DNA from: Phycisphaerae bacterium
Lineage (GTDB): Bacteria > Planctomycetota > Phycisphaerae > UBA1845 > PWPN01
Direction: 5' to 3'
Assembly: GCA_035384605.1 (NCBI GenBank)
Contig: DAOOIV010000006.1
Span: 1 to 64,000 of the forward strand
Length of the DNA: 64,000 nt
This document shows positions 17,976 to 27,060 of this stretch, piece after piece. Position numbers and translations under genes: made by a program. The first letter of the stretch is position 1, and every line of letters starts with the position of its first letter. The notes beneath the pieces are model-generated. The model was given only the letters and a program-made list of their open reading frames with translations. It was not told the origin of the DNA and made no database searches.

Positions 17976-18026
17976 ATGAAACAGGGCGGATTGCCCCATT
18001 TGTATCGGGTAGTCCGCCCGTTTCAT
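17976..18026 (+). terminator. Strong stem-loop after the micro-peptide gene
   Basis: ATGAAACAGGGCGGA (17976-17990) pairs with TCCGCCCGTTTCAT (18013-18026): 14 base pairs with one bulged A and a 22-base loop. No long T-tract follows, so it could act as a terminator, a 3' stabiliser or a structured RNA end. It starts 16 bases after the TAA at 17960. Confidence 0.55.
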
Positions 18027-18255
18027 GCGCTGACTGGACCGCTCGGTCGGTCGTTCTTCTGTCGCTATCGGCTACTGATTGCGCAGGCCAAACGTGTCAT
18101 GATGTTCGTCGAGTTTGATGCGTCGATTATGTGCTTGCCTCATGTCACAGCAAAGAAGGCGCGTTACGCCTGTGATGTTGTCTTCGCCAAGCAGTGCGCT
18201 GCTGACGAATAATCGTCAACAGCCTGCGGGATGCATGTGTTGGCAGCGAGCGGCG

Positions 18256-19515
18256 CTATGCAGCGGGCGCCTTCGTCGCGCTGTTCCGGCGTAACCGGTT
18301 CTTGGGAGGTGGAAGAGCAGGGATCTGGGCGATGTTGAGAACATAAGTAGTGACCGGTATGCCCAAGAGCATGCCCCAGACGCCGAACAGCTCGTGAGCC
18401 ACGAGGAGAATGATCAATACAATGACCGGATTGAGGTGAAACCGTGCGGCATAGATTCGCGGGTTGAACACGTAGGCTTCCAGCAGATGCACACCGACGA
18501 TCATGCCTAGGGCAATCAGCGCCAGGGTCAAACCGTGGCTGTTGAAAGCAATCAGAATGATTGGCACCGATGAGATAAAGACACCGAGTACCGGAATGAG
18601 GCCAAAGAGAAACACGATGGTGGTCAGCAGAAGAAGGGGTTGGATGTCCAGGATAGCCATTCCGACGCAGGTGATGGTGGCGTTGAGAAGGGCCACCACG
18701 ATCTGACATTGGAACGCTCGACCAACGACGCGCGAGAAGTCGACTACGCTGGCGGCAGCCTCGTGAAAGAATCGTCCGACCTGGCTTGTGCGCCACTTGC
18801 GAAGCTCGCCGGCGACGGCCTCATAGTCCAGCACGATCAGGAATGACAAGAGTATGGCCAGAAGAAACTGAAGTGTGCCCGAGATCACGCCTCGTATGAA
18901 GCGATTGAAGAGGCCGAGAATGCTCGCTCGCAGGTCGTCGCTGCGAGTGGAGCCTTTTGATTCAGGTTCGGATGCGTTCCCCTTGGCATCCTGAACTTGC
19001 ATGCCGGGCAGCAAGCCGATCGCCAACGTCTGGAGGGTCTTGGCCAGTTCCTGAATGTTCACGCGCTCCGGACCCGACGCCATACCGTCTCCGTCGTTGG
19101 CCGGTGCCGTCGTGGAGGTTTCAGTGCCGGCATGGACGAACTTGGCGAGCATGGGCTCCATGCCGTAGTACTCCGCCGATTTCTGCACCTCCTTGGCAAG
19201 CTCTTCGAGCAGTCCGGGGACTTTCCGGCCGAACTCCGCCGCCTCGTCGACCACTCTCGGGATCGCCGTCATCATCAGTAAAACCAGGAGGGTCAGTGCC
19301 CCGAGGTAGGGAAACACCACGGCCGCCCAATAGGGCATGCGTGTGTTGGCGGTCAGAAACCTGGCCACGTTGCGCATCACGAATGCGAAAATGAAGGTGA
19401 TGAAAACGAGGGCGAAGAACTGGCGGAGGAGAAACAACCCGGCGAAGAAGACGATCCACATCAGAACGGGCCGGTTGACTCGGTAGAAACGCTGGAGGTC
19501 AATTTCCACGGCCAT
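18256..19515 (-). CDS. AI-2E family transporter-like membrane protein
   Basis: A 419-residue inner-membrane protein of the PF01594 family (PerM/YdiK/TqsA group). Two N-terminal helices (VLMWIVFFAGLFLLRQFFAL, then LVFITFIFAFVMRNVARFL) and a third near PYLGALTLLVLLMMTAIP are followed by a large soluble loop of about 130 residues. The C-terminal helix bundle carries LIPVLGVFISSVPIILIAF and NPRIYAARFHLNPVIVLIIL with GVWGMLLGIPV, both typical of the family. Substrates of the family differ (autoinducer-2, ions, bacitracin-like cargo), so no substrate can be given. The loop contains a low-complexity acidic stretch. It ends a possible unit with panD, whose stop codon lies 64 bp upstream. Confidence 0.88.
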   Translation of the reverse strand: MAVEIDLQRFYRVNRPVLMWIVFFAGLFLLRQFFALVFITFIFAFVMRNVARFLTANTRMPYWAAVVFPYLGALTLLVLLMMTAIPRVVDEAAEFGRKVPGLLEELAKEVQKSAEYYGMEPMLAKFVHAGTETSTTAPANDGDGMASGPERVNIQELAKTLQTLAIGLLPGMQVQDAKGNASEPESKGSTRSDDLRASILGLFNRFIRGVISGTLQFLLAILLSFLIVLDYEAVAGELRKWRTSQVGRFFHEAAASVVDFSRVVGRAFQCQIVVALLNATITCVGMAILDIQPLLLLTTIVFLFGLIPVLGVFISSVPIILIAFNSHGLTLALIALGMIVGVHLLEAYVFNPRIYAARFHLNPVIVLIILLVAHELFGVWGMLLGIPVTTYVLNIAQIPALPPPKNRLRRNSATKAPAA

Positions 19516-19579
19516 TTCTCCGAAAGCCCCGGACTCCCGAGCCGATCCCGATAGGGAATCGCCTTGTCGTCAGCAACGG

Positions 19580-19930
19580 TCACTTGCGCGGACGGTTCTT
19601 GTCGTCCACGAGGACCACCCTGGGCTTGAAGGTACGGGCCTCTTCCTCGGAGACGTCGCAATAGGTCAAGATCGTGACAATGTCTCCGGGCATTCCCAGG
19701 CGGGCCGCCGGGCCGTTCAAGAGCACCGTGCCCGACCCTTTAGGGGCAACGATCGCATAGGTGATCAACCGGGCACCGTTGTGCAGGTTCAACACGTGGA
19801 CCTGTTCCCCTGGCAGGATGTCGGCCGCTTCGAGCAGGTCCTGGTCAATGGTAATGCTGCCCTCGTAGTTAAGGTCGGTTCCCGTCAGGGTTGCCCGATG
19901 AATCTTGGATTTCAGCATGAAACGCCGCAT
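19580..19930 (-). CDS. panD: Aspartate 1-decarboxylase
   Basis: Makes beta-alanine from aspartate for pantothenate and CoA. The 116-residue proenzyme starts at 19930 (MRRFMLKSKIHRATLTGTDL), which lines up with the normal PanD N-terminus; an upstream in-frame extension to 20161 lacks family similarity. Self-cleavage should occur at Gly24-Ser25 in NYEGSITID, giving the pyruvoyl group on Ser25. Other marks are HNGARLITYAI and VLLNGPAARLGMPGD. Length is slightly short of the usual 118-126. The gene is divergent from pyrD, 139 bp away. Confidence 0.95.
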   Translation of the reverse strand: MRRFMLKSKIHRATLTGTDLNYEGSITIDQDLLEAADILPGEQVHVLNLHNGARLITYAIVAPKGSGTVLLNGPAARLGMPGDIVTILTYCDVSEEEARTFKPRVVLVDDKNRPRK

Positions 19931-20069
19931 GTCGCGTTTTTTCCCTTCAGCCGTCGTCGGTCGCATCAACATACAGGTATGGCTGAACGGATTATGATAC
20001 CTCGACGAGTCCGGGAGGGAAAGCCGGTCATCTTGACATCCCGGAGCGGATGCCGGATGCTCCCCCGCC

Positions 20070-21041
20070 ATGCAGACGGCTGATTCCCCGACCGGCATCG
20101 ATCTGACCGTGCGCCTGGGCCGCCTGGTGCTGCGGAACCCGGTTTTGACGGTCTCGGGCACCTGTGGTTACGGCGATGAGTATGCCCCTTTCATGGACAT
20201 CAGCGTCCTTGGAGCCTTCACCACCAAAAGCGTGACGCTTAACCAGCGTCGTGGAAATGAGCCCCCCAGAATCGTGGAGACCGCCAGCGGGATGCTGAAC
20301 GCCATCGGCCTGGCCAACGTGGGCCTTGAACGATTCATCAACGAAAAGCTTCCCGTCCTGAGCGACCTGGATGTGCCCGTTCTTGTGAACGTAGCCGGCC
20401 ATAGCATTGAAGAGTACAGGACCGTCTGCGGGCGACTTGACCCCTATGATGCGATAGCCGGTCTCGAATTGAACGTCAGTTGTCCCAACGTGTCCGACGG
20501 CCTGGTGTTCGGCACTGATGCCGACGCATTGAGCCGCTTGGTCGCGAGCGTCCGGAAAGTGGTCAAGCGGTCCCTGCTGATCGTCAAACTGTCACCCAAC
20601 GTGACCGACATCACCAAGACGGCTCGGGCAGCGATCGATGCAGGAGCGGATTGCCTCTCGCTGATCAACACGTTCGTCGGCATGGCCATCGATGTCGAGA
20701 GACAGCGACCTATTCTGGCCAACCGCACGGGCGGTCTGAGCGGTCCGGCCATCAAGCCGCTGGCCCTGAATCTGGTCAGTCGCGTCTATCGCGAAGTGGC
20801 GGGCTCAGCGAACATCCCTCTGATCGGAATGGGTGGCATACGCACCTGGAGCGATGCCGTGGAGTTCATCCTGGCGGGTGCGACCGCCGTCGGCATCGGC
20901 ACGGCCCTGTTCATCGACCCCACCACACCTGTGAAAGTCCTGGAAGGCGTGGAAGCCTATCTTCGCCGACACCGTCTCAAGTCGGTCAGCGAGCTGATCG
21001 GCCGTCTCAGGTTCGACAAAAATGAGCACCCCGCCGGCTGA
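20070..21041 (+). CDS. pyrD: Dihydroorotate dehydrogenase, class 1 catalytic subunit
   Basis: Oxidises dihydroorotate to orotate in UMP synthesis; a cytoplasmic FMN TIM-barrel of 323 residues. Marks are LRNPVLTVSGTCGYGDEY, the segment NAIGLANVGLERF, the catalytic Cys138 in ELNVSCPN, the FMN-binding NRTGGLSGPAIKPLALN and the phosphate loop GMGGIRTWSDAVEFILAGA. The catalytic Cys marks class 1, and overall text fits class 1B (PyrDB), which normally works with the electron-transfer subunit PyrK; no pyrK is in the window. No clear ribosome site precedes the ATG at 20070. Confidence 0.94.
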   Translation: MQTADSPTGIDLTVRLGRLVLRNPVLTVSGTCGYGDEYAPFMDISVLGAFTTKSVTLNQRRGNEPPRIVETASGMLNAIGLANVGLERFINEKLPVLSDLDVPVLVNVAGHSIEEYRTVCGRLDPYDAIAGLELNVSCPNVSDGLVFGTDADALSRLVASVRKVVKRSLLIVKLSPNVTDITKTARAAIDAGADCLSLINTFVGMAIDVERQRPILANRTGGLSGPAIKPLALNLVSRVYREVAGSANIPLIGMGGIRTWSDAVEFILAGATAVGIGTALFIDPTTPVKVLEGVEAYLRRHRLKSVSELIGRLRFDKNEHPAG

Positions 21042-21150
21042 AGTGTGAACGGGAAATCGAGAATCGGAGACAAAGCAAGCAGAGGCGCGAGACTGCGGCG
21101 TCGTCACGGTATCGTCTTACGTCGTCAAGGACCGATGGCCCAAACCTTGT

Positions 21151-21849
21151 CTAATTCATCGATCCGAGCCGTGGCCAGCGGTCAAGATCCTTCTGACGGA
21201 CGGTCATCACCTGCACCAGCGTGCGCAGTTCATGTGTAAGAATTCCGGCCCGTCGGATAGGATTCATCTCTTCCAGCAGTTGCTGTTTGAGCTCCACCAT
21301 TTCGGCCGGCAGCAGAGCTGAGGCGACCCGGTCAACCAGCTCGCCCAGCGGCAGTTCGCTGTCAACGAGGTTTCTCACGCGTTGAATGACGTCGGTGGTC
21401 TCAATTTGCTCAAGGCCAAGGACAGCTCGCAGCGAGTTACGGGCGGCAAACTCGCCGTCGACCTCAATTCCCGAGCCCGTCGGTAGCATGGGGTCCAGCA
21501 TGGCGATGCGGTACTCGCCGTCGCGATCTTCCTGGCGGACGCGAGCCCGGCAGAGCCCCAGCAGGTTGATGAAGTAGCGGCCGTCGGGGATCTGAACGTG
21601 ATCGTTGATCCTGCCGACACAGACAACGGGGTAGATCTCGGCCCTGTTGGTGTGATAGACGGGTTCGTAACCCGGCCGCAACAGAGCCATGGCGATAATC
21701 CCTTGATCCTCAATGGCGTCCCTGACCATCGCCCGGTAGCGGTCTTCGAACACCTGCAACGGGAGGGTGCCGCCGGGCAGAAGCACGGCATTGGGCAAAG
21801 GGAAAAGCCCTACGGGCTCAGAAAAGGAAGGCAACTGACCTACGCTCAT
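21151..21849 (-). CDS. LON substrate-binding domain protein
   Basis: A 232-residue cytoplasmic protein corresponding to the N-terminal domain of Lon protease (PF02190) without the AAA+ and peptidase parts. Marks are VGLFPLPNAVLLPGGTLPL, QVFEDRYRAMVRDAIEDQG and YFINLLGLCRARVRQED. The C-terminal ~80 residues are helical (LVDRVASALLPAEMVELKQQ). Stand-alone LON-domain proteins are widespread; the role is not settled and may be substrate recognition or regulation. The start at 21849 gives the family-like N-terminus; a 16-residue upstream extension is possible. Confidence 0.88.
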   Translation of the reverse strand: MSVGQLPSFSEPVGLFPLPNAVLLPGGTLPLQVFEDRYRAMVRDAIEDQGIIAMALLRPGYEPVYHTNRAEIYPVVCVGRINDHVQIPDGRYFINLLGLCRARVRQEDRDGEYRIAMLDPMLPTGSGIEVDGEFAARNSLRAVLGLEQIETTDVIQRVRNLVDSELPLGELVDRVASALLPAEMVELKQQLLEEMNPIRRAGILTHELRTLVQVMTVRQKDLDRWPRLGSMN

Positions 21850-22060
21850 ACACCGAATTATACCCATCTTGGCCTGTCGATCAGAAACGTGATTCAAGGC
21901 ACCATCATCGGGAGAACAGCATCATCAGGTTCCGGCTCGGCGGGATGTCGCTTGGGTTTCTGGCGCACGATCTCTGGGGTGGACGCCAGCCGAATCTCGC
22001 CATGAACTGAGGCCTGGTCTCAACCCACAGCGAGAGAAAGTGCATCCGGGCCAGCATTGT

Positions 22061-22717
22061 TTATTTTGCCAAGCGCTTGCCAGAGCGAGGTTTAGCCTCA
22101 GGAATAAGGTGTTCACCTCCGGTGTTCCGGGTAAGCAGCTCGGCGAGTAGGCGAATCGTGCCCTGGACGAATTTGAGATTGGCGTGGCTGGGGATATTCA
22201 GCGGTCGCACCATCGCAAACCCCACTGCCGCGTGGATGATCTGCCAAGCCAGCCACTCGGCGGGCAGATCGGTTCGGATCTGGCCGGCTTTCTGGGCTTC
22301 GGACATCACCGCTGCGAGGGTCCGGACATACCGTTCGTAGTGATCGCGGATGGCCTGCTGGATGGCCGGTTCGGAGACCTCCGTCGAGGCATGAAACAGG
22401 AGCTGGTACACACTGGCCGTCCATGGGTCAGCCGTGGCTGGGTTCCGGTAGAGCAGACTTTGCAGCTTCTCCAGCGGGCTGCGGGCATTGCGGATGGCCT
22501 GGTTCCAGTTATTCATGACCTCGTCGCCGACTTTCTCGATCAGGGCAATGAACAGCTCCTGCTTGTTGCGAAAGTGGCGATAGATGATCGGTTCGGAGAC
22601 CCCGGCCTCGGCTGCGATCTTGGCGGTGGTGGTGCCGCGATACCCGTACTTGGCGAAGCACCGGGCCGCCGTCTTGAGCAACTGCTCGCGCCGAGCCTCG
22701 GCTTTCATCCGAACCAT
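22061..22717 (-). CDS. TetR/AcrR family transcriptional regulator
   Basis: A 218-residue repressor-type protein. The start at 22717 follows a GGAGG site eight bases upstream. The N-terminal helix-turn-helix is clear: RREQLLKTAARCFAKYGYRG, then TTTAKIAAEAGVSEPIIYRH and FRNKQELF. The C-terminal ligand-binding domain (~60-200) is helical, with text such as ASVYQLLFHASTEVSEPAI. The C-terminal ~20 residues are basic. TetR proteins often regulate a neighbour, but the two flanking genes are transcribed in the same direction with a repeat between, so the target is unknown. Confidence 0.9.
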   Translation of the reverse strand: MVRMKAEARREQLLKTAARCFAKYGYRGTTTAKIAAEAGVSEPIIYRHFRNKQELFIALIEKVGDEVMNNWNQAIRNARSPLEKLQSLLYRNPATADPWTASVYQLLFHASTEVSEPAIQQAIRDHYERYVRTLAAVMSEAQKAGQIRTDLPAEWLAWQIIHAAVGFAMVRPLNIPSHANLKFVQGTIRLLAELLTRNTGGEHLIPEAKPRSGKRLAK

Positions 22718-22803
22718 TACCGGCCCTCCGGGCCCGAATGACCCATGACGAGACGCCAATGCCGGAGATCCGTCGTGGGCGGACCAAAGAAGACCGGAAC
22801 AAG

Positions 22804-22880
22804 GGATCAGTGATCAGTCATCAGTAGTCGGTAATCGGCCAAATGAGAGACTGAAAACTGACCACTGACGACTGACAACT
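22804..22880. repeat. ATCAGT/ACTGA-type inverted low-complexity repeat
   Basis: The left arm has short units around GATCAGTGATCAGTCATCAG and the right arm the reverse type, ACTGACCACTGACGACTGAC, separated by about 24 bases. The arms are imperfect inverted repeats built from near-tandem 7-8-base units. It lies between tetR and the 3' end of the GH116 gene and could form a long hairpin in RNA. Confidence 0.6.
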
Positions 22881-22898
22881 TGCTCTTGTCATTCGCCC

Positions 22899-25493
22899 TC
22901 ACGCTCTCGGCGTGTACTTGATCTCGTTGATCTCCGGCCCGACCTTGGGCTCATAAAACGCTTTGCCGTCCTTCACGCCGACGATACCGTAACCTGCCGC
23001 TGTCGCCAGGAAACACTGGAAGTCGCCCTTCACCCTGGGTTCCAGGTACAGGATCTTGTCCACCGCGTCATAACGGGCGCCGCTAAGGCTCTGCAACAGG
23101 GCGTACGAAGACATGGCCCGGGCGTACCAGTGGCCGCACTCGTACTCGTTGAAGGGGTTGCGGACCCGGCCGTCATACCGGTCACGGCAGGTTCGAACGA
23201 TATCCAGCGCCTCGTCCACCAACCCCATCAGTATCAAGTGCGACGCCACCTGGTATTCGATACCCGTCCACACCTCATCGCTGTAGACGAACGGCAACGA
23301 GAGCTTGCCGCCCTTGGGCCATGTGCACAGCAGCAGACCGCCCTCCGAATTACACGCATAGCTGGGGCGCTGCGGGTTGGCGTGCTCGGAAAGGTCATGC
23401 TTCAGGTTGTACTTGTACACGCTGTTGAGGTGGCTGGTCACCTTGCCGGGGTCGAGCACCTGACCGACTCCGCAAACCATCGCCATCCACGAGCCCAGCA
23501 CGCCGTCCGAGAGACAGCCTGTGCCGTACTGATACTTGGGCCCTTCCTTCTTGAACAGCTCGATGGCCTCAGGCGAATAATGGCTGTGCAGGCTTATGGC
23601 CTCGAGCGGATTCGAGGCCTTAAGCCCGGTCCACTGGATCTTCTGGAAGAAATACTCGCCGTTGAAGAGTTGCTCTTCGATAAACCTGGTTCCTTTGGCG
23701 GCCAGGTCTTCATAGACCGATACATTCTGATCCAGAGCCTTGCCCATCTTGACCGCTGCGGTCAGCGCCCCGATGTAGAAGCTGCTGCACATGCCGTCGG
23801 GGCCCCAGAACTCGATGTCGTAGGTGTTGTGGTGCGGTTCTTCCAGCACGCCCTTGCGACCGGGGTCCCACGTGTTGATGCAGTAATCGAGGCTCTGTTT
23901 GACCTTGGGCCACATGGTCCTGAGCCACTCAGTGTCGCCGCTGATCCGCCATTCACGGTACGTCTTCATGATCCCGCCGAGCTGGCCGTCGGCGGCGGCA
24001 TGGAAACCGTGGTCCGGCGGGCGGATCGGCAGCGAAACACGAAACGCCTGGTGGCCGCGCTCATCCTGGGACACATGAAACTCCGTCTCTCGAAGCGTCC
24101 GCTCGAGTGACGGGAAGAGATGAGGAATTGCCTGGGCGTAGTTCCAGACGTGCGTGCAAGAACCATGGCAGCAGCCATGATCGTCACAGCAGCCTTCCCA
24201 ACACCATAGCTTTCCGTCGGTCTGCCGCAGCACCGTCGGCGACTTGAGGATTGTCAGGTTGGCAGCAACCGCCTCAATCACCTCCGGCGGGAACGAGGTT
24301 GCGTAAAGGCAATCGGCGAACCGCTCAGCACGCGAACGGAGATCGGTATATCGGTCGCGCCAGTACGCAGCCACCGCATCAACGTTGGCGAAACGACCGG
24401 AGTACCACGGGCTGAAACGGTCCTTCTGGCTTTCGGGGAGATCCTTCGGGTCATACCCGACTCGCAAGGTTGTCTTGCCGACGTACCAGGCAACCTGAAG
24501 CACGACGGTCTTTGACTCGCCAGGGGCCAGCGAGAACGGAACAAACAGGCTGGCTCCGGGAGGGGGCCCGCCTTCGGTCACCGGGGGGCGGTCGTAGCAG
24601 GCGCCGTTCTGGACGTCGTTCCAGGCCATGGTCAGCGGGTCCCACCAACCACCCCGGAACCAGGCGTGGTTGATCCTCACGTCCGGATCGGTGACGGATA
24701 CCGAGAACTCGCCCTGCTCCCAGGGCTTGTCTTCGCTGCCCTTTTGCCAGAGGACGAATCCCTGATGGCCCTGTCGAACACCGTGGCCATCGTTGCCGAT
24801 AGCCATGAAGTTGCGGGTGTTGAACGAGAACACCGCATCAATGGCCTGTTTGCTGGTGTTCGTAAACCTGTACTCCAATCCGGCGACGGGCAGCGACGAG
24901 TTGTCGGGGTCGCCCGGCTCAAAAGGGCTCCAGCCGGTGATTTCGACGGCCAGTGGTACCCGGCTGTCTGACAAAGCCACGATGCCAAAGGGGAAACGTG
25001 CTTTGAAGGACGCTTCGCGGAAGCGAGGCAGACCGTACGTCTTTCCGGCTGCCCCGTTGCCGCTACCCGGGGCCCCGAAGACCTTCCAGGCCGGGACAGG
25101 ACCTTCGAGCACGCGGGCGATATTCTTCTCGCCTTTCACGCATACAGCGGCAAAGGTGCAGGGCTCGTTGAACACCTCCGGCTGGTGGCGCAGCGAGAGG
25201 TGCGAAATCGCCCCGGTCCCTTCCAGGCAAAACATGCCGGCCCCGATTCCACCAAGAGGGAAGGCCACCCGGTTGATGTACCGCCCGGCGTAAACGTCGT
25301 TGTAGCCTCGCTTATCGCTTGGAGCAGCCATATCTCCTGCCTCGATTCCGTGAGGGCCGATCTCGTGTGGGTGGTGAGAGCACCCGGCGGTCCCGGCGCC
25401 CGCCCCGGCACCGATCACTCCGGCCGTAGCAACGGACTTTTTCAAGAAATCCCGACGCGGCATGCATGTGTCGTTGATCTCATCGGAAGCCAT
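22899..25493 (-). CDS. Tat-exported GH116 family glycosidase
   Basis: An 864-residue protein. A Tat signal is seen at residues ~13-42 (RRDFLKKSVATAGVIGAGAG), ending in a Cys that could be a lipid site (TAGCSHH). The N-terminal beta domain begins with the family hallmark RVAFPLGGIGAGMFCLEG and ISHLSLRHQPEVFNEP. The C-terminal (alpha/alpha)6 barrel includes CWEGCCDDHGCCHGSCTHVW, DGQLGGIMKTYREWRISGD and the HNTYDIEFWG segment near residue 550, the region that carries the general acid Asp in GH116. GH116 enzymes are beta-glucosidases, beta-xylosidases or glucosylceramidases; the substrate here is unknown. The Cys-rich stretch is notable. Last gene of the minus-strand block; its start is divergent from the GHL10 lipoprotein. 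Confidence 0.88.
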   Translation of the reverse strand: MASDEINDTCMPRRDFLKKSVATAGVIGAGAGAGTAGCSHHPHEIGPHGIEAGDMAAPSDKRGYNDVYAGRYINRVAFPLGGIGAGMFCLEGTGAISHLSLRHQPEVFNEPCTFAAVCVKGEKNIARVLEGPVPAWKVFGAPGSGNGAAGKTYGLPRFREASFKARFPFGIVALSDSRVPLAVEITGWSPFEPGDPDNSSLPVAGLEYRFTNTSKQAIDAVFSFNTRNFMAIGNDGHGVRQGHQGFVLWQKGSEDKPWEQGEFSVSVTDPDVRINHAWFRGGWWDPLTMAWNDVQNGACYDRPPVTEGGPPPGASLFVPFSLAPGESKTVVLQVAWYVGKTTLRVGYDPKDLPESQKDRFSPWYSGRFANVDAVAAYWRDRYTDLRSRAERFADCLYATSFPPEVIEAVAANLTILKSPTVLRQTDGKLWCWEGCCDDHGCCHGSCTHVWNYAQAIPHLFPSLERTLRETEFHVSQDERGHQAFRVSLPIRPPDHGFHAAADGQLGGIMKTYREWRISGDTEWLRTMWPKVKQSLDYCINTWDPGRKGVLEEPHHNTYDIEFWGPDGMCSSFYIGALTAAVKMGKALDQNVSVYEDLAAKGTRFIEEQLFNGEYFFQKIQWTGLKASNPLEAISLHSHYSPEAIELFKKEGPKYQYGTGCLSDGVLGSWMAMVCGVGQVLDPGKVTSHLNSVYKYNLKHDLSEHANPQRPSYACNSEGGLLLCTWPKGGKLSLPFVYSDEVWTGIEYQVASHLILMGLVDEALDIVRTCRDRYDGRVRNPFNEYECGHWYARAMSSYALLQSLSGARYDAVDKILYLEPRVKGDFQCFLATAAGYGIVGVKDGKAFYEPKVGPEINEIKYTPRA

Positions 25494-25713
25494 GGTACGC
25501 TCCTTGGGGTTAGATTAAGCAGCCTAACTTTGTCCTGCCCGACCGGCGGAGGTTACCATCTTACCCGGGCAAAGGGATGGGGCAAGACGAGCGTAACCGG
25601 CCCGCAGGACGCCATCGCCGTCAGGCCGATATCGCGTGCCAGGATGGCCGTTTTCTGGTACGATCCGGGCGACCTGTGTCAGATGTTGACCCGACATTTC
25701 CTGGAGGTTCATC

Positions 25714-26973
25714 ATGAAGGGCAGAATTCTTGTGGTCACTTCCGCGATTGCGCTTGGCCTGCTGGCCGGTTGCCGAACGGGGCCGCGCTTTGACGGACCG
25801 GTCCGGGCCGTCTGGGTCGTTCGCACCGATTATGGGAGCCCCGAGGATGTCAAGCAGGTCATGGCCAACTGTGCCGACGCCGGGTTTAACAACGTCATCT
25901 TCCAGGTTCGCGGCAACGGCACGGTTTACTATCCGTCCAAGATCGAGCCGTGGTCGGAAGAGTACGACTACAAGTCGCCGGGTTTCGACCCGCTGGCGGT
26001 GGCGTGCCGGGAAGCTCATGGACGCAAACTCAAGATCCACGCCTGGGTCAATGTCATGCCCGCCTGGAAGGGCGAAGCCCCGCCGAAGTGCCCGGACCAG
26101 CTTTACAACAAGCATCCTGAGTGGTTCTGGTATGACCAGCACGGCCGGCGTCAGCCGCTGAACTCTTTTTACGTCAGTCTCAACCCTTGTCTGCCGGAGG
26201 TTCGGACGTACATCGTCGACGTGTTTCGCGAGCTTCTTGCCAATTACCCGCTGGACGGGCTGCACATGGACTACATCCGCTTCCCCAACGAGCCGCCGGC
26301 CATTCCCGTGGGCTCGGACATCGATTACCCGCGCGACAAGCGGACGCTCGAGCTATATCGGGGGGAATCATGGTTGTGGCCGAACCCGGATGACAACAAG
26401 GCCAACTGGGACCGCTGGCGGACTCGTCAGGTCACCAAGCTGGTTGCCCAGATTCGTGACATGGTCCGCGAGACGCGGCCACAGGCAATACTGTCCGCTT
26501 CCGTCGGGACCAACCGCAGGCAGAGTCTGAGCCACTTTCGCGATGAGCTCTATTGGGCGCGTTGGGGGCTGATCGACGCCGCGTTTCCGATGAACTACAA
26601 GCCCGATGTCCAGAAGTTCGATCAGGGGCTGGAGATGTGGATGCCTTATCGCCGTCAGATCGACGTGGTGCCCGGCTTGTGGTTTGACGGCAAGCTTCCG
26701 ACGGAGCAAGGCATTTCAGTCGTCCGACAGCAGATCGCGTCCGCCGTGGACAAGACGGGCAATTTCTGTCTGTTCTCCTATACGTCGCTCTTTGACCCGC
26801 CTGCCGGTCGGCGCGATCAAAGGACGCGACCCACTGACTCCGCTCGACCGCGCGCCCGAGGCACCGGTCAACGCGAACTCCGCCGACACCAGTTGGTGCC
26901 CTACATCCGTTCGCTCGGCAGCTCGACTGCAGACCGAGTGGCGATGACCAATGCTGGGCCTGTCGCCAAATAA
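25714..26973 (+). CDS. GHL10/DUF187 family lipoprotein, putative glycosidase
   Basis: A 419-residue protein with a lipoprotein signal (ILVVTSAIALGLLAGC, lipid Cys at ~20) and a GGAGG site six bases before the ATG. The TIM-barrel text matches the glycosyl-hydrolase-like 10 family: RAVWVVRTDYGSPEDVKQVM, NVIFQVRGNGTVYYPSKIEP, HAWVNVMPAW and LDGLHMDYIRFPNEPP, which carries likely active-site acids. It likely acts on an extracellular glycan; activity in this family is poorly known. The last ~45 residues after FSYTSLFD become Arg-rich and unlike the family, while another frame from ~26800 looks more protein-like. A late frameshift is possible, although the catalytic barrel is complete. Confidence 0.82.
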   Translation: MKGRILVVTSAIALGLLAGCRTGPRFDGPVRAVWVVRTDYGSPEDVKQVMANCADAGFNNVIFQVRGNGTVYYPSKIEPWSEEYDYKSPGFDPLAVACREAHGRKLKIHAWVNVMPAWKGEAPPKCPDQLYNKHPEWFWYDQHGRRQPLNSFYVSLNPCLPEVRTYIVDVFRELLANYPLDGLHMDYIRFPNEPPAIPVGSDIDYPRDKRTLELYRGESWLWPNPDDNKANWDRWRTRQVTKLVAQIRDMVRETRPQAILSASVGTNRRQSLSHFRDELYWARWGLIDAAFPMNYKPDVQKFDQGLEMWMPYRRQIDVVPGLWFDGKLPTEQGISVVRQQIASAVDKTGNFCLFSYTSLFDPPAGRRDQRTRPTDSARPRARGTGQRELRRHQLVPYIRSLGSSTADRVAMTNAGPVAK

Positions 26974-27060
26974 GGGCCAACCTGGATCCTGCCAGCTCAC
27001 CAATACATCACCTCGCGGCCTCGTGATTGCAGGAGGGGCTGTAGCAGCGGAGGCCTTCTC

